A stretch of 64,000 nucleotides of DNA from Polynucleobacter sp. AP-Ainpum-60-G11 (lineage in GTDB: Bacteria; Pseudomonadota; Gammaproteobacteria; Burkholderiales; Burkholderiaceae), in the NCBI RefSeq assembly GCF_018688375.1, contig NZ_CP061318.1:930001-994000 (forward strand). Direction: 5' to 3'. The translations under genes and the position numbers were made by a program. Below, in pieces: positions 10,091 to 17,860 of the stretch (position 1 is the stretch's first letter; each line of letters opens with the position of its first letter). Below the pieces are notes generated by a model. That model saw only the letters and a list, made by a program, of their open reading frames with translations. It had not been told where the DNA came from and ran no database searches.

Positions 10091-10720
10091 ATGAACCAGA
10101 ATCATTTCCAGTCTGAGAACCTAGAACCCCAAGGCTTGGGTTTAGTTCCCATGGTGATTGAAACCTCTGGTAGAGGTGAGAGGGCCTATGACATTTACTC
10201 TCGCTTACTGAGAGAGCGCGTTGTCTTCTTGGTTGGCGAAGTCAATGATCAAACTGCAAATTTAGTGATTGCCCAGCTATTGTTCCTCGAGAGCGAAAAC
10301 CCAGATAAAGAAATTTCTCTGTACATCAACTCTCCTGGTGGCTCTGTATCTGCTGGCTTGGCGATCTACGACACGATGCAATTTATCAAGCCCCACGTCA
10401 GTACTTTGTGCATGGGTATGGCTGCGAGTATGGGTGCATTCTTATTGTGCGCAGGTGAGAAGGGTAAGCGTTACGCATTGCCTAATTCACGCGTCATGAT
10501 TCATCAGCCATTGGGTGGCGCACGTGGTCAAGCCTCTGATATTGAAATTCAAGCTCGTGAGATTCTCTACTTACGTGAGCGCTTGAACAAGATTTTGTCT
10601 GATCGCACTGGTCAAACAATTGAAACCATTGCTAAAGATACTGATCGCGATAATTTTATGTCTGCAGAGCAGGCTCAAGAGTATGGCTTGATCGACAAAG
10701 TCATCGACAAGCGCCCTTAA
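10091..10720 (+). CDS. clpP: ATP-dependent Clp protease proteolytic subunit ClpP
   Basis: The serine peptidase that forms the tetradecameric chamber of ClpXP/ClpAP. The catalytic triad is Ser113 (GMAASMGA), His138 (MIHQP) and Asp187. An N-terminal stretch resembling the short propeptide of E. coli ClpP precedes the mature-like residues. The length of 209 is close to E. coli's 207. It starts 27 bp after tig and is followed by clpX. Confidence 0.97.
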   Translation: MNQNHFQSENLEPQGLGLVPMVIETSGRGERAYDIYSRLLRERVVFLVGEVNDQTANLVIAQLLFLESENPDKEISLYINSPGGSVSAGLAIYDTMQFIKPHVSTLCMGMAASMGAFLLCAGEKGKRYALPNSRVMIHQPLGGARGQASDIEIQAREILYLRERLNKILSDRTGQTIETIAKDTDRDNFMSAEQAQEYGLIDKVIDKRP

Positions 10721-10746
10721 TTCGTACCCTTATTTAGATAGCTATC

Positions 10747-12105
10747 TTGAGCGATAACACTACCAATAGCGCAGAAAAAGTTCTGTATTGTTCCTTCTGC
10801 GGCAAGAGTCAGCATGAAGTGAAGAAGCTGATTGCTGGACCATCGGTATTTATTTGTGATGAGTGCATCGATCTCTGTACCGACATTATTCAAGAAGAGC
10901 TCTCTAAACTTCCCAAGGCCGAAGGTGACGACTCTTTGCCAACGCCGCATCAGATTCGTGAAAATCTAGATCAGTATGTCATTGGTCAAGATCATGCCAA
11001 GAAGACTTTAGCGGTAGCGGTTTACAACCATTACAAGCGCTTACAGCACTTGCCGAAGCCTAAGAAGGAAAAACTCGATAAAGACGGTAAGCCAGTTGAG
11101 GTTGCTGATAAGAAAGAATCTAAAGTTCCAGCTAAAGCAATGGTTGACGGTGTTGAATTGGCAAAGAGTAATATTTTGCTGATCGGCCCAACTGGCTCTG
11201 GAAAGACTTTATTAGCTCAGACGCTAGCGCGCATGTTAGATGTGCCTTTTGTCATGGCTGATGCAACCACATTGACCGAAGCTGGTTATGTTGGTGAAGA
11301 CGTTGAAAATATTATTCAAAAGTTATTGCAGGCCTGCGACTACAACGTAGAAAAAGCACAACGTGGCATTGTGTACATCGATGAGATCGATAAGATATCT
11401 CGTAAGTCAGATAACCCATCCATCACACGCGATGTATCGGGTGAGGGTGTTCAGCAGGCATTATTAAAGTTAGTTGAAGGCACTATGGCCTCTGTGCCCC
11501 CGCAAGGTGGTCGCAAGCATCCTAACCAAGACTTCTTACAAGTAGACACAACAAACATTCTATTTATCTGTGGTGGTGCCTTTGATGGCCTTGAGAAGGT
11601 TATTCAGCAACGCACTGCTAAGACTGGCATTGGATTTAATGCCACCGTTCCAGGTAAGGATGATCGCGGTGTCAGCGACCTCCTGATTGAGGTAGAGCCA
11701 GAGGATTTAATTAAGTTTGGCCTCATTCCTGAGTTGATTGGTCGTTTACCAGTTGTCGCTACATTGGCCCAATTGGATGAAACAGCCCTAATCCAGATTC
11801 TGACTGAGCCTAAGAACGCATTGGTAAAGCAATATCAAGCACTTTTAACCATGGAAGGCTCTGAGCTTGAGGTTCGTCCAGCAGCCCTGTCAGCTATCGC
11901 CAAGAAGGCGATTGCACGTAAAACCGGTGCACGCGGCCTGCGCTCTATTCTTGAGGGGTCCCTCATGGATGTGATGTACAACTTGCCATCTTTGAAGAAT
12001 GTTCAAAAGGTCGTGATCGATGAAAGTACGATTGCTGAGGGTGGAAAGCCCATTTTGGTCTACAAGCAAGCTGACGAATCCACAGAAATGAGCAAAAAAG
12101 CCTAA
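10747..12105 (+). CDS. clpX: Clp protease ATP-binding subunit ClpX
   Basis: AAA+ unfoldase that feeds substrates to ClpP. An N-terminal C4 zinc-binding domain (CSFC and CDEC pairs) recruits substrates and adaptors. Walker A is GPTGSGKT and Walker B is VYIDEIDKI; the RFIG-like loop region carries [11 protein letters not shown]. The start is TTG at 10747, chosen because the zinc domain begins shortly after; no clear Shine-Dalgarno is visible, and a 10-bp palindrome (10737-10746) abuts the start. A Lys/Asp-rich linker before the AAA+ core makes it longer (452) than E. coli ClpX (424). Confidence 0.96.
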   Translation: MSDNTTNSAEKVLYCSFCGKSQHEVKKLIAGPSVFICDECIDLCTDIIQEELSKLPKAEGDDSLPTPHQIRENLDQYVIGQDHAKKTLAVAVYNHYKRLQHLPKPKKEKLDKDGKPVEVADKKESKVPAKAMVDGVELAKSNILLIGPTGSGKTLLAQTLARMLDVPFVMADATTLTEAGYVGEDVENIIQKLLQACDYNVEKAQRGIVYIDEIDKISRKSDNPSITRDVSGEGVQQALLKLVEGTMASVPPQGGRKHPNQDFLQVDTTNILFICGGAFDGLEKVIQQRTAKTGIGFNATVPGKDDRGVSDLLIEVEPEDLIKFGLIPELIGRLPVVATLAQLDETALIQILTEPKNALVKQYQALLTMEGSELEVRPAALSAIAKKAIARKTGARGLRSILEGSLMDVMYNLPSLKNVQKVVIDESTIAEGGKPILVYKQADESTEMSKKA

Positions 12106-12163
12106 TTTTTGGTATTTTTTGCTGTTTTCACAGGGTTTTTGCTCATTTTTCGCATATTTATCC

Positions 12164-12191
12164 CTTGTTTTTCACTTAGTGGCACCCATAT
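12164..12191 (+). promoter_or_regulatory. Sigma-32 (RpoH)-like heat-shock promoter of lon
   Basis: In the 178-bp gap before lon, CTTGTTT (12164-12170) and ACCCATAT (12184-12191) are separated by 13 bp. The RpoH consensus is CTTGAAA, 11-16 bp, CCCCATNT, so the -35 half matches 4 of 7 and the -10 half 7 of 8. lon is a classical heat-shock gene, which supports the reading. The transcript start would lie about 85 bp before the lon ATG. Confidence 0.5.
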
Positions 12192-12283
12192 AGGTAGTAT
12201 CCTATTCCTAAATAATGTCCGTATCTAGTGGTGCGACATTTTTAGAGATTTTTACGGAATGACTATTTTGGAGGAATTGCCCC

Positions 12284-14716
12284 ATGCCTGGCCACTTATT
12301 ACTACCCTCTGAACCTATTCAACTTCCACTTCTCCCATTAAGGGATGTCGTGGTGTTTCCGCATATGGTTATCCCATTGTTTGTGGGCCGCCCTAAATCA
12401 ATCAAAGCGCTAGAAGCTGCCATGGAAACTGGCAAAAATGTGCTTTTGGTGGCGCAAAAGACTGCTGCCAAGGATGAGCCTGGAGTTGACGACCTTTATG
12501 AGGTCGGTTGCATCGCTAATATTTTGCAAATGCTCAAGCTGCCAGATGGCACCGTCAAGGTTCTGGTGGAAGGTGTGCAGCGTGCAGATGTAAGTCAAGT
12601 TGAAGATAGCCAGAGCTATTTCTGCTGCGAAGCTACGCCCAGCCCCATGTCTGCATTAGATGCCCATGAAACTGAGGCACTACGTCGCGCCATCATGGCG
12701 CAGTTTGATCAGTACGTAAAACTAAATAAAAAAGTTCCTCAAGAAATTTTGTCTTCTTTGGGCGGCATTGATGATCCAAGCCGTTTGGCAGATACGATTT
12801 GCGCTCATCTCCCTGTTAAGCTCGAGCAAAAGCAACGCTTGCTGGAAATGACGGATGTTGTTCAGCGTCTAGAGAGTCTTTTGGCTGATCTCGAAAGTGA
12901 GATTGATATTCTGCAAGTGGAGAAGCGTATTCGTGGGCGTGTAAAACGTCAGATGGAAAAAAGCCAACGCGAGTACTACTTAAACGAGCAAGTGAAAGCC
13001 ATCCAAAAAGAATTGGGTGAGGGTGAAGAGGGTGCTGACCTCGAAGAACTCGAAAAGCGCATTAAGGCCGCTCGCATGCCTAAGGAGGCGCTCAAGAAGG
13101 CTGAGTCAGAGCTGAAGAAACTCAAACTCATGTCACCGATGTCTGCAGAAGCAACAGTAATTCGCAACTTTATTGACACCTTGGTGACCCTGCCATGGAA
13201 GAAGAAAACAAAGATCAATAATGATTTGACCAATGCTGAAAAAGTATTGGATGAAGATCATTACGGACTGGATAAAGTCAAAGAACGCATCTTGGAATAT
13301 CTCGCAGTCCAGCAGCGCGTTGATCGTGTCAAGGCTCCAATCTTATGTTTAGTTGGCCCTCCTGGAGTTGGTAAAACCTCGCTCGGCCAATCCATTGCCC
13401 GAGCTACAAATCGCAAGTTTGTGCGGATGGCTTTAGGCGGCGTACGTGATGAGTCCGAAATCCGTGGTCATCGTCGCACCTATATTGGTTCGATGCCTGG
13501 CAAGATTTTGTCTAGCTTGACTAAGGTCGGTGTGCGCAATCCTTTATTCCTCTTGGACGAAGTAGACAAGATGGGTATGGACTTCCGTGGTGATCCTGCG
13601 AGCGCTTTATTAGAGGTTCTAGATCCAGAGCAAAATCACACATTCCAAGATCACTATGTTGAGGTTGACTTCGATCTCTCGGATGTGATGTTTGTTGCTA
13701 CATCGAACTCATTGAATATTCCTGGTCCTTTATTGGATCGCTTAGAAATCATTCGTCTTGCTGGCTACACCGAGGATGAGAAGACCAGCATTGCGACCAA
13801 TTATTTAATTCCTAAACAGATTAAAAATAATGGCCTCAAGAAGGATGAGCTGAAGATTGAGGAGTCAGCTGTGCGCAGCATGATTCGTTACTACACTCGC
13901 GAGGCCGGTGTACGTTCCTTAGAGCGTGAAATCAGTAAGATCTGCCGTAAGGTGGTGAAGTTACTTCTTCTGAAGAAAGAGGCTGCTCCAGTCACTGTGA
14001 ATGCTGACAATCTGGAGAAGTTCTTATCGGTGAAGATGTTTGACTTTGGTCTTGCTGCTAAAGAAAACCAAGTTGGTCAAGTTACAGGCTTGGCTTGGAC
14101 CGAAGTTGGTGGCGATCTACTGACTATCGAAGCGGCAGTGATGCCTGGTAAGGGCGTAATTACTCGTACTGGCTCCATTGGCGATGTCATGAAGGAATCT
14201 GTCGAGGCTGCTAAGACTGTGGTTCGATCAAGAGCGCGTGCACTGGGCATTGCTGATGAGGCATTTGAGAAGAAAGATATTCATATTCACTTCCCAGATG
14301 GCGCCACACCAAAAGATGGTCCATCCGCAGGTATTGCGATTACAACTGCCTTGGTGTCGGTCTTTACAGGCATTCCGATTCGATCAGATGTGGCGATGAC
14401 CGGTGAGATTACATTGCGTGGTGAAGTGTTGCCAATTGGCGGCCTTAAAGAGAAGCTATTGGCAGCTCATCGTGGTGGCATCAAGTTGGCTTTGATTCCC
14501 GAGGAAAACGTCAAGGATTTGATTGATATTCCTGACAACGTCAAGAATGCAATTGAAATCGTACCAGTCCGCTGGATTGATAAAGTCCTGGAATTGGCCT
14601 TGGAGAGAAAGCCCGTTGCTTTGCCGGATCCGACGCCTGAAGAGCTTGCTAAAAAGGCTGCTGAGGCTAGCAAAGCCAATGAAAAAATTTCTTCTGGAGA
14701 GGCCTTGAAGCATTGA
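12284..14716 (+). CDS. lon: ATP-dependent protease Lon
   Basis: Homohexameric cytoplasmic protease that degrades misfolded and regulatory proteins. The order is an N-terminal LAN substrate domain, coiled-coil, AAA+ module with Walker A GPPGVGKT (around residue 356), and the C-terminal protease with Ser in KDGPSAG and Lys in GGLKEKLLAA forming the Ser-Lys dyad. The length of 810 is typical. TGGAGGAAT just upstream of the ATG is a good ribosome-binding site. It has its own upstream region with an RpoH-like promoter. Confidence 0.97.
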   Translation: MPGHLLLPSEPIQLPLLPLRDVVVFPHMVIPLFVGRPKSIKALEAAMETGKNVLLVAQKTAAKDEPGVDDLYEVGCIANILQMLKLPDGTVKVLVEGVQRADVSQVEDSQSYFCCEATPSPMSALDAHETEALRRAIMAQFDQYVKLNKKVPQEILSSLGGIDDPSRLADTICAHLPVKLEQKQRLLEMTDVVQRLESLLADLESEIDILQVEKRIRGRVKRQMEKSQREYYLNEQVKAIQKELGEGEEGADLEELEKRIKAARMPKEALKKAESELKKLKLMSPMSAEATVIRNFIDTLVTLPWKKKTKINNDLTNAEKVLDEDHYGLDKVKERILEYLAVQQRVDRVKAPILCLVGPPGVGKTSLGQSIARATNRKFVRMALGGVRDESEIRGHRRTYIGSMPGKILSSLTKVGVRNPLFLLDEVDKMGMDFRGDPASALLEVLDPEQNHTFQDHYVEVDFDLSDVMFVATSNSLNIPGPLLDRLEIIRLAGYTEDEKTSIATNYLIPKQIKNNGLKKDELKIEESAVRSMIRYYTREAGVRSLEREISKICRKVVKLLLLKKEAAPVTVNADNLEKFLSVKMFDFGLAAKENQVGQVTGLAWTEVGGDLLTIEAAVMPGKGVITRTGSIGDVMKESVEAAKTVVRSRARALGIADEAFEKKDIHIHFPDGATPKDGPSAGIAITTALVSVFTGIPIRSDVAMTGEITLRGEVLPIGGLKEKLLAAHRGGIKLALIPEENVKDLIDIPDNVKNAIEIVPVRWIDKVLELALERKPVALPDPTPEELAKKAAEASKANEKISSGEALKH

Positions 14717-14744
14717 TGTCTAGTGATATTTGAGGGATTTTGAG

Positions 14745-14777
14745 TCAAATTAGGCGCTCTATTTAAGCGCTATTTGA
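14745..14777 (+). terminator. Stem-loop after lon
   Basis: Interrupted inverted repeat: TCAAAT (14745-14750) pairs with ATTTGA (14772-14777) and GCGCT (14754-14758) with AGCGC (14766-14770). It lies 28 bp after the lon stop. No T tract follows, so it is only a candidate transcript end. Confidence 0.35.
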
Positions 14778-14809
14778 TGAAGAATCTCTCTTTTGCCTCC
14801 GCACTAGGT

Positions 14810-14815
14810 TACAAT
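14810..14815 (+). promoter_or_regulatory. -10 element of the tRNA-Val gene
   Basis: TACAAT lies 18 bp before the tRNA-Val 5' end, a spacing typical for tRNA promoters. A convincing -35 hexamer at 16-18 bp was not seen. Confidence 0.3.
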
Positions 14816-14833
14816 CTCGTCTGTATTAATTTG

Positions 14834-14909
14834 GGGCGCTTAGCTCAGATGGTAGAGCGTCTGCCTTACACGCAGAATGTCGGCGGTTCGATCCCGTCAG
14901 CGCCCACCA
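14834..14909 (+). tRNA. tRNA-Val (anticodon UAC)
   Basis: A 76-nt tRNA with encoded CCA. The acceptor stem 14834-14840 pairs perfectly with 14899-14905. The anticodon stem-loop TCTGC-CTTACAC-GCAGA gives anticodon UAC. It sits between lon and ppiD. Confidence 0.97.
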
Positions 14910-15014
14910 GTTTCCCGGATTGCATTTGTTTTTCTCCTTATAGGCTTTCTAGTTCCTCTAGACCTCCCGCCTAGTACACTCGCATCATTGACTTTATTTT
15001 CGAGCGACTAATTC

Positions 15015-16481
15015 ATGTTTGATTCTGTACGTAAGCACCAAAAAATTCTGCAGTTTGTATTGATGCTGTTCATTGTTCCTTCTTTTGCCTTATTTGGCAT
15101 ATCTAGTTATTCCGAATTTATGGATAAGGAGACTGATATTGCCAAAGTGAATGGCAGACCAATCACAGCGCAAGAGATAGATATAGCTGCAAAGCGCCAA
15201 GCTGAGCGTGTTGGTGGAAACGTTCAAATTGCACAAAGCTTGCCGTTTCGTCAGGCCATCTTGAATGAACTGCTTCAAGAACGCATTTTAGGATTTGCAG
15301 TCAGCGACTTACGCCTGCAAGTGGGTAAGCAAGAACTTGTTAATAGCCTTCAAAAGATTCCGCAGATTCGTGCTTTATATCGTCAAGATGGCACATTCGA
15401 TAATGTGCGCTTTAAGCAGTTACTCGCTAGTAACGGGATGAATGAAGAACAGTTTTATGCTAGCCAAAGTTTTGACTTAAAAATTCAGCAGTTGGTGAAC
15501 TCTGTCGCTCGTACAGAGTTAGCTAGTCCAAAATTATCTGAAATTGTTTCCTCTTTATATGAGACTGAAAGACAGGTACAGACTTTACAGTTCAACGCCA
15601 AAGACTACTTATCTAAAGTAAACCCAAGCTCCGAAGAGCTGCAGGCTTTTTACGAAGCTAATGCCAAATTATTTGAGCGCCCTGAATATATTGATGTGGA
15701 ATATATTGTTCTTAAGGCAGACCCTAAAGAAGACTCAAAAGCTTTTAATGAAAAAGCGGATCAGTTTGCAAATATGACTTACGACCAGTCTGATAGCCTA
15801 AAACCAGCAGCTGATAAGCTGAAACTCAGCATTCAATCTCAAAAAGGGGTGACTCGCGGTGGCGCACCTGGTGTTTCTAGAGATCATCCTTTAGCTAACC
15901 CCAAGGTAATTCAATCCCTCTACGGTGATGAGGCTCTGAAGAACAAACGCAATACTGAAGCTGTTCAAACCGCTCCAGGTGTATTTGTATCTGCCCGGGT
16001 GGTGACTTTGCATCCAGCACAGGTTTTGCCTTATCAAGATGTTGCCTCAGAAGTGAAGCGTCAAGTAACTCAGCGTGCTGCTGAGAAACTGGCGACTGCT
16101 GCTGCTGGCGAAAAATTAGCTGCGCTTGAAAAAGATCCTAAGAATGCTGCAGGCTTTGGAACGGCTAGCTGGATCTCACGCAACAAGCCTGGTAGCTTAG
16201 TTGGCCCATCTATTGATGAAGTGATGTCTATCAACCCAAGTAAATTACCAGCAGTGATATCCGTTTCTAATCCTGGTGTGGGCAGTACGATTTACCGTAT
16301 TGATCAGGTTCGCGAGGCTCCAGCAGTGGATGCGAAGGCGCATAAAGCTCAAGCGCAACAGATTCAGGCATTGGCAGCGCAATCTGAATTTGCTGGCTTT
16401 ATGGGTTACTGGCGCAATAGTGCTGGCGTTAAAGTTATCAATCCCCTGAAACAAGCAAGCTCCAATAGTGCAGGCAGCTAG
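15015..16481 (+). CDS. ppiD: PpiD-like membrane-anchored chaperone lacking the parvulin domain
   Basis: PpiD is an inner-membrane-anchored periplasmic chaperone acting on proteins leaving SecYEG. The position downstream of lon, the N-terminal anchor (residues 11-29), and the SurA_N-like helical region (about 40-200) all match PpiD. However, family members are usually about 620-640 residues with a parvulin (PpiC) domain after the EYxxLxAD segment. Here residue 235 runs almost directly into the post-parvulin segment (YDQSDSLKPAADKL, 256-269), and no GGDLG or GYHI parvulin motifs are present. It is 488 residues, so roughly 130-150 residues seem missing in frame. It is likely a chaperone without isomerase activity. 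An ATG start at 15015 fits. Confidence 0.85.
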   Translation: MFDSVRKHQKILQFVLMLFIVPSFALFGISSYSEFMDKETDIAKVNGRPITAQEIDIAAKRQAERVGGNVQIAQSLPFRQAILNELLQERILGFAVSDLRLQVGKQELVNSLQKIPQIRALYRQDGTFDNVRFKQLLASNGMNEEQFYASQSFDLKIQQLVNSVARTELASPKLSEIVSSLYETERQVQTLQFNAKDYLSKVNPSSEELQAFYEANAKLFERPEYIDVEYIVLKADPKEDSKAFNEKADQFANMTYDQSDSLKPAADKLKLSIQSQKGVTRGGAPGVSRDHPLANPKVIQSLYGDEALKNKRNTEAVQTAPGVFVSARVVTLHPAQVLPYQDVASEVKRQVTQRAAEKLATAAAGEKLAALEKDPKNAAGFGTASWISRNKPGSLVGPSIDEVMSINPSKLPAVISVSNPGVGSTIYRIDQVREAPAVDAKAHKAQAQQIQALAAQSEFAGFMGYWRNSAGVKVINPLKQASSNSAGS

Positions 16482-16483
16482 AG

Positions 16484-17134
16484 CTAAGGCGCTTTCTTCA
16501 GTAAGTTACTGTATGGGGCCATTGAGCCCCATACGTTTTTAAAAATAATGCTTTGCGCTTCAACGTTGGGGTGCAAGCGATCAGCTTGAAATAACTCTGG
16601 CTTGGTGGCAACCCCCTCTAAGAAAAATGGCATCAGCTCAACACCTTCTTGATTTGCGATTTGAGGGTAAAGATTCTTAAATTGCGTGGTGTAAGTTTGA
16701 CCATAGTTCGAGGGGATTTGTATACCGCAGAGCAACACCTTGGCGCCAGAGTGCTTACTCATTTGAACCATCTTACGTAAATTGGCTTCCGTTTGGTTTA
16801 CTGGCAAGCCACGCAAGGCATCGTTCGCCCCAAGTTCAATAATTACTATTCCCGGTTTTTTTTGGGCCAACAAATTGGGTAAGCGACTGAGTCCGCCTGA
16901 GCTCGTCTCACCGCTAATGCTGGCATTAAATACGCTCCAAGGGCTCTTGCTCTTGGATAATTGATCTTCCATCAAGTTGACCCAGCCAGTCCCCCTTGGC
17001 AGTCCATACTCAGCCGAAAGGCTATCGCCTAAGACTAGGATGGCTGGTTTAACTTGCGCCCAAGAAGAAATGCTCATTAAGAGGCAAAATAGCCCTGTAA
17101 TAAATGTATTGGCAGTTACAAGCTGATTCCGCAT
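16484..17134 (-). CDS. tesA: TesA-like periplasmic lysophospholipase/arylesterase (GDSL family)
   Basis: SGNH/GDSL hydrolase with an N-terminal signal peptide (residues 1-26). Block I is VLGDSLS with nucleophile Ser38; block III ELGANDALRG and block V DRLHPN supply the remaining catalytic residues. Family members are periplasmic thioesterase I/protease I/lysophospholipase L1 enzymes. The 216-residue length is standard. It is divergent from ybbA with a 24-bp gap, the same arrangement as tesA-ybbA in E. coli. Its last 50 codons overlap, on the other strand, the intrinsic terminator of ppiD. Confidence 0.92.
   Translation of the reverse strand: MRNQLVTANTFITGLFCLLMSISSWAQVKPAILVLGDSLSAEYGLPRGTGWVNLMEDQLSKSKSPWSVFNASISGETSSGGLSRLPNLLAQKKPGIVIIELGANDALRGLPVNQTEANLRKMVQMSKHSGAKVLLCGIQIPSNYGQTYTTQFKNLYPQIANQEGVELMPFFLEGVATKPELFQADRLHPNVEAQSIIFKNVWGSMAPYSNLLKKAP
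16511..16540 (+). terminator. Intrinsic terminator of ppiD inside the tesA coding sequence
   Basis: A perfect 8-bp stem (16511-16518 with 16527-16534) closes an 8-nt loop and is followed by GTTTTT, 30 bp after the ppiD stop. It lies wholly within the antisense of the tesA 3' coding region. Confidence 0.75.
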
Positions 17135-17158
17135 TTTTCCATTCTAGAAACTTTTTAC

Positions 17159-17839
17159 ATGAACAAACAGTCTAATTCCATTGTTGCCGATCAAGTGGGC
17201 AAGCTTGTGAATACGGCTGATGGTGATCTCAGCATTTTGCATGACTTGAGCTTTCAGATAGCGCAAGGCGAAAGTGTGGCAATCATTGGTGCCTCAGGCT
17301 CAGGAAAAAGCACCTTATTAAGTCTTCTGGCCGGCCTGGATCTGCCTAGCACAGGCCATATTGACTTAATGGGGCAAAGTCTTAATGAGTTAGACGAGGA
17401 TGGTAGGGCACGTTTGCGTGGCCAGTTCGTTGGCTTTGTTTTTCAGTCGTTTCAGTTATTGCCTCATTTAACAGCTTTAGAGAATGTGATGCTGCCACTA
17501 GAAATGGCTGGGGTATCACAGTCGGTAGCAAAACAGACTGCTCTGGATTGGTTGGAAAAGGTGGAGCTGGGGCCTAGGGCTAAGCACTTTCCCAAAACTC
17601 TCTCTGGTGGTGAACAGCAACGTGTGGCCTTGGCTCGCGCCTTCATAAATAAGCCTGCAATTCTCTTTGCTGACGAGCCTACAGGTAGCCTAGATGAGGC
17701 CAGTGGAAATAGGGTGATTGAGCTCCTTTTTGAGCTAAATCGAGAGAATTCTTCAACCTTGGTTCTGGTGACCCATGATCCAGCCTTGGCTGCTCGGTGT
17801 GGACGTCAATTACGACTTCAGGGTGGGCGCCTAGCTTAA
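17159..17839 (+). CDS. ybbA: ABC transporter ATP-binding protein, YbbA/LolD-like
   Basis: An ABC ATPase of the MacB/LolD subfamily. Walker A is GASGSGKST (around 41-49), the Q-loop FVFQSFQLLPHLTALENV, the signature LSGGEQQRVALARA, and Walker B ILFADEPTGSLD. The 226-residue length suits a stand-alone nucleotide-binding subunit. In E. coli ybbA is followed by the large permease gene ybbP; here the next gene is purL, so no partner permease is adjacent. Its partner, if any, must be elsewhere. Confidence 0.9.
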   Translation: MNKQSNSIVADQVGKLVNTADGDLSILHDLSFQIAQGESVAIIGASGSGKSTLLSLLAGLDLPSTGHIDLMGQSLNELDEDGRARLRGQFVGFVFQSFQLLPHLTALENVMLPLEMAGVSQSVAKQTALDWLEKVELGPRAKHFPKTLSGGEQQRVALARAFINKPAILFADEPTGSLDEASGNRVIELLFELNRENSSTLVLVTHDPALAARCGRQLRLQGGRLA

Positions 17840-17860
17840 TCAAAACCTTATAATCTTGGC

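Noticed and set aside
12091-12123. A/T-rich inverted repeat (AGCAAAAAA and TTTTTTGCT) at the clpX end
   Set aside because: The arms are almost all A-T and the loop is 15 nt, so the stem would be weak; not called a terminator.
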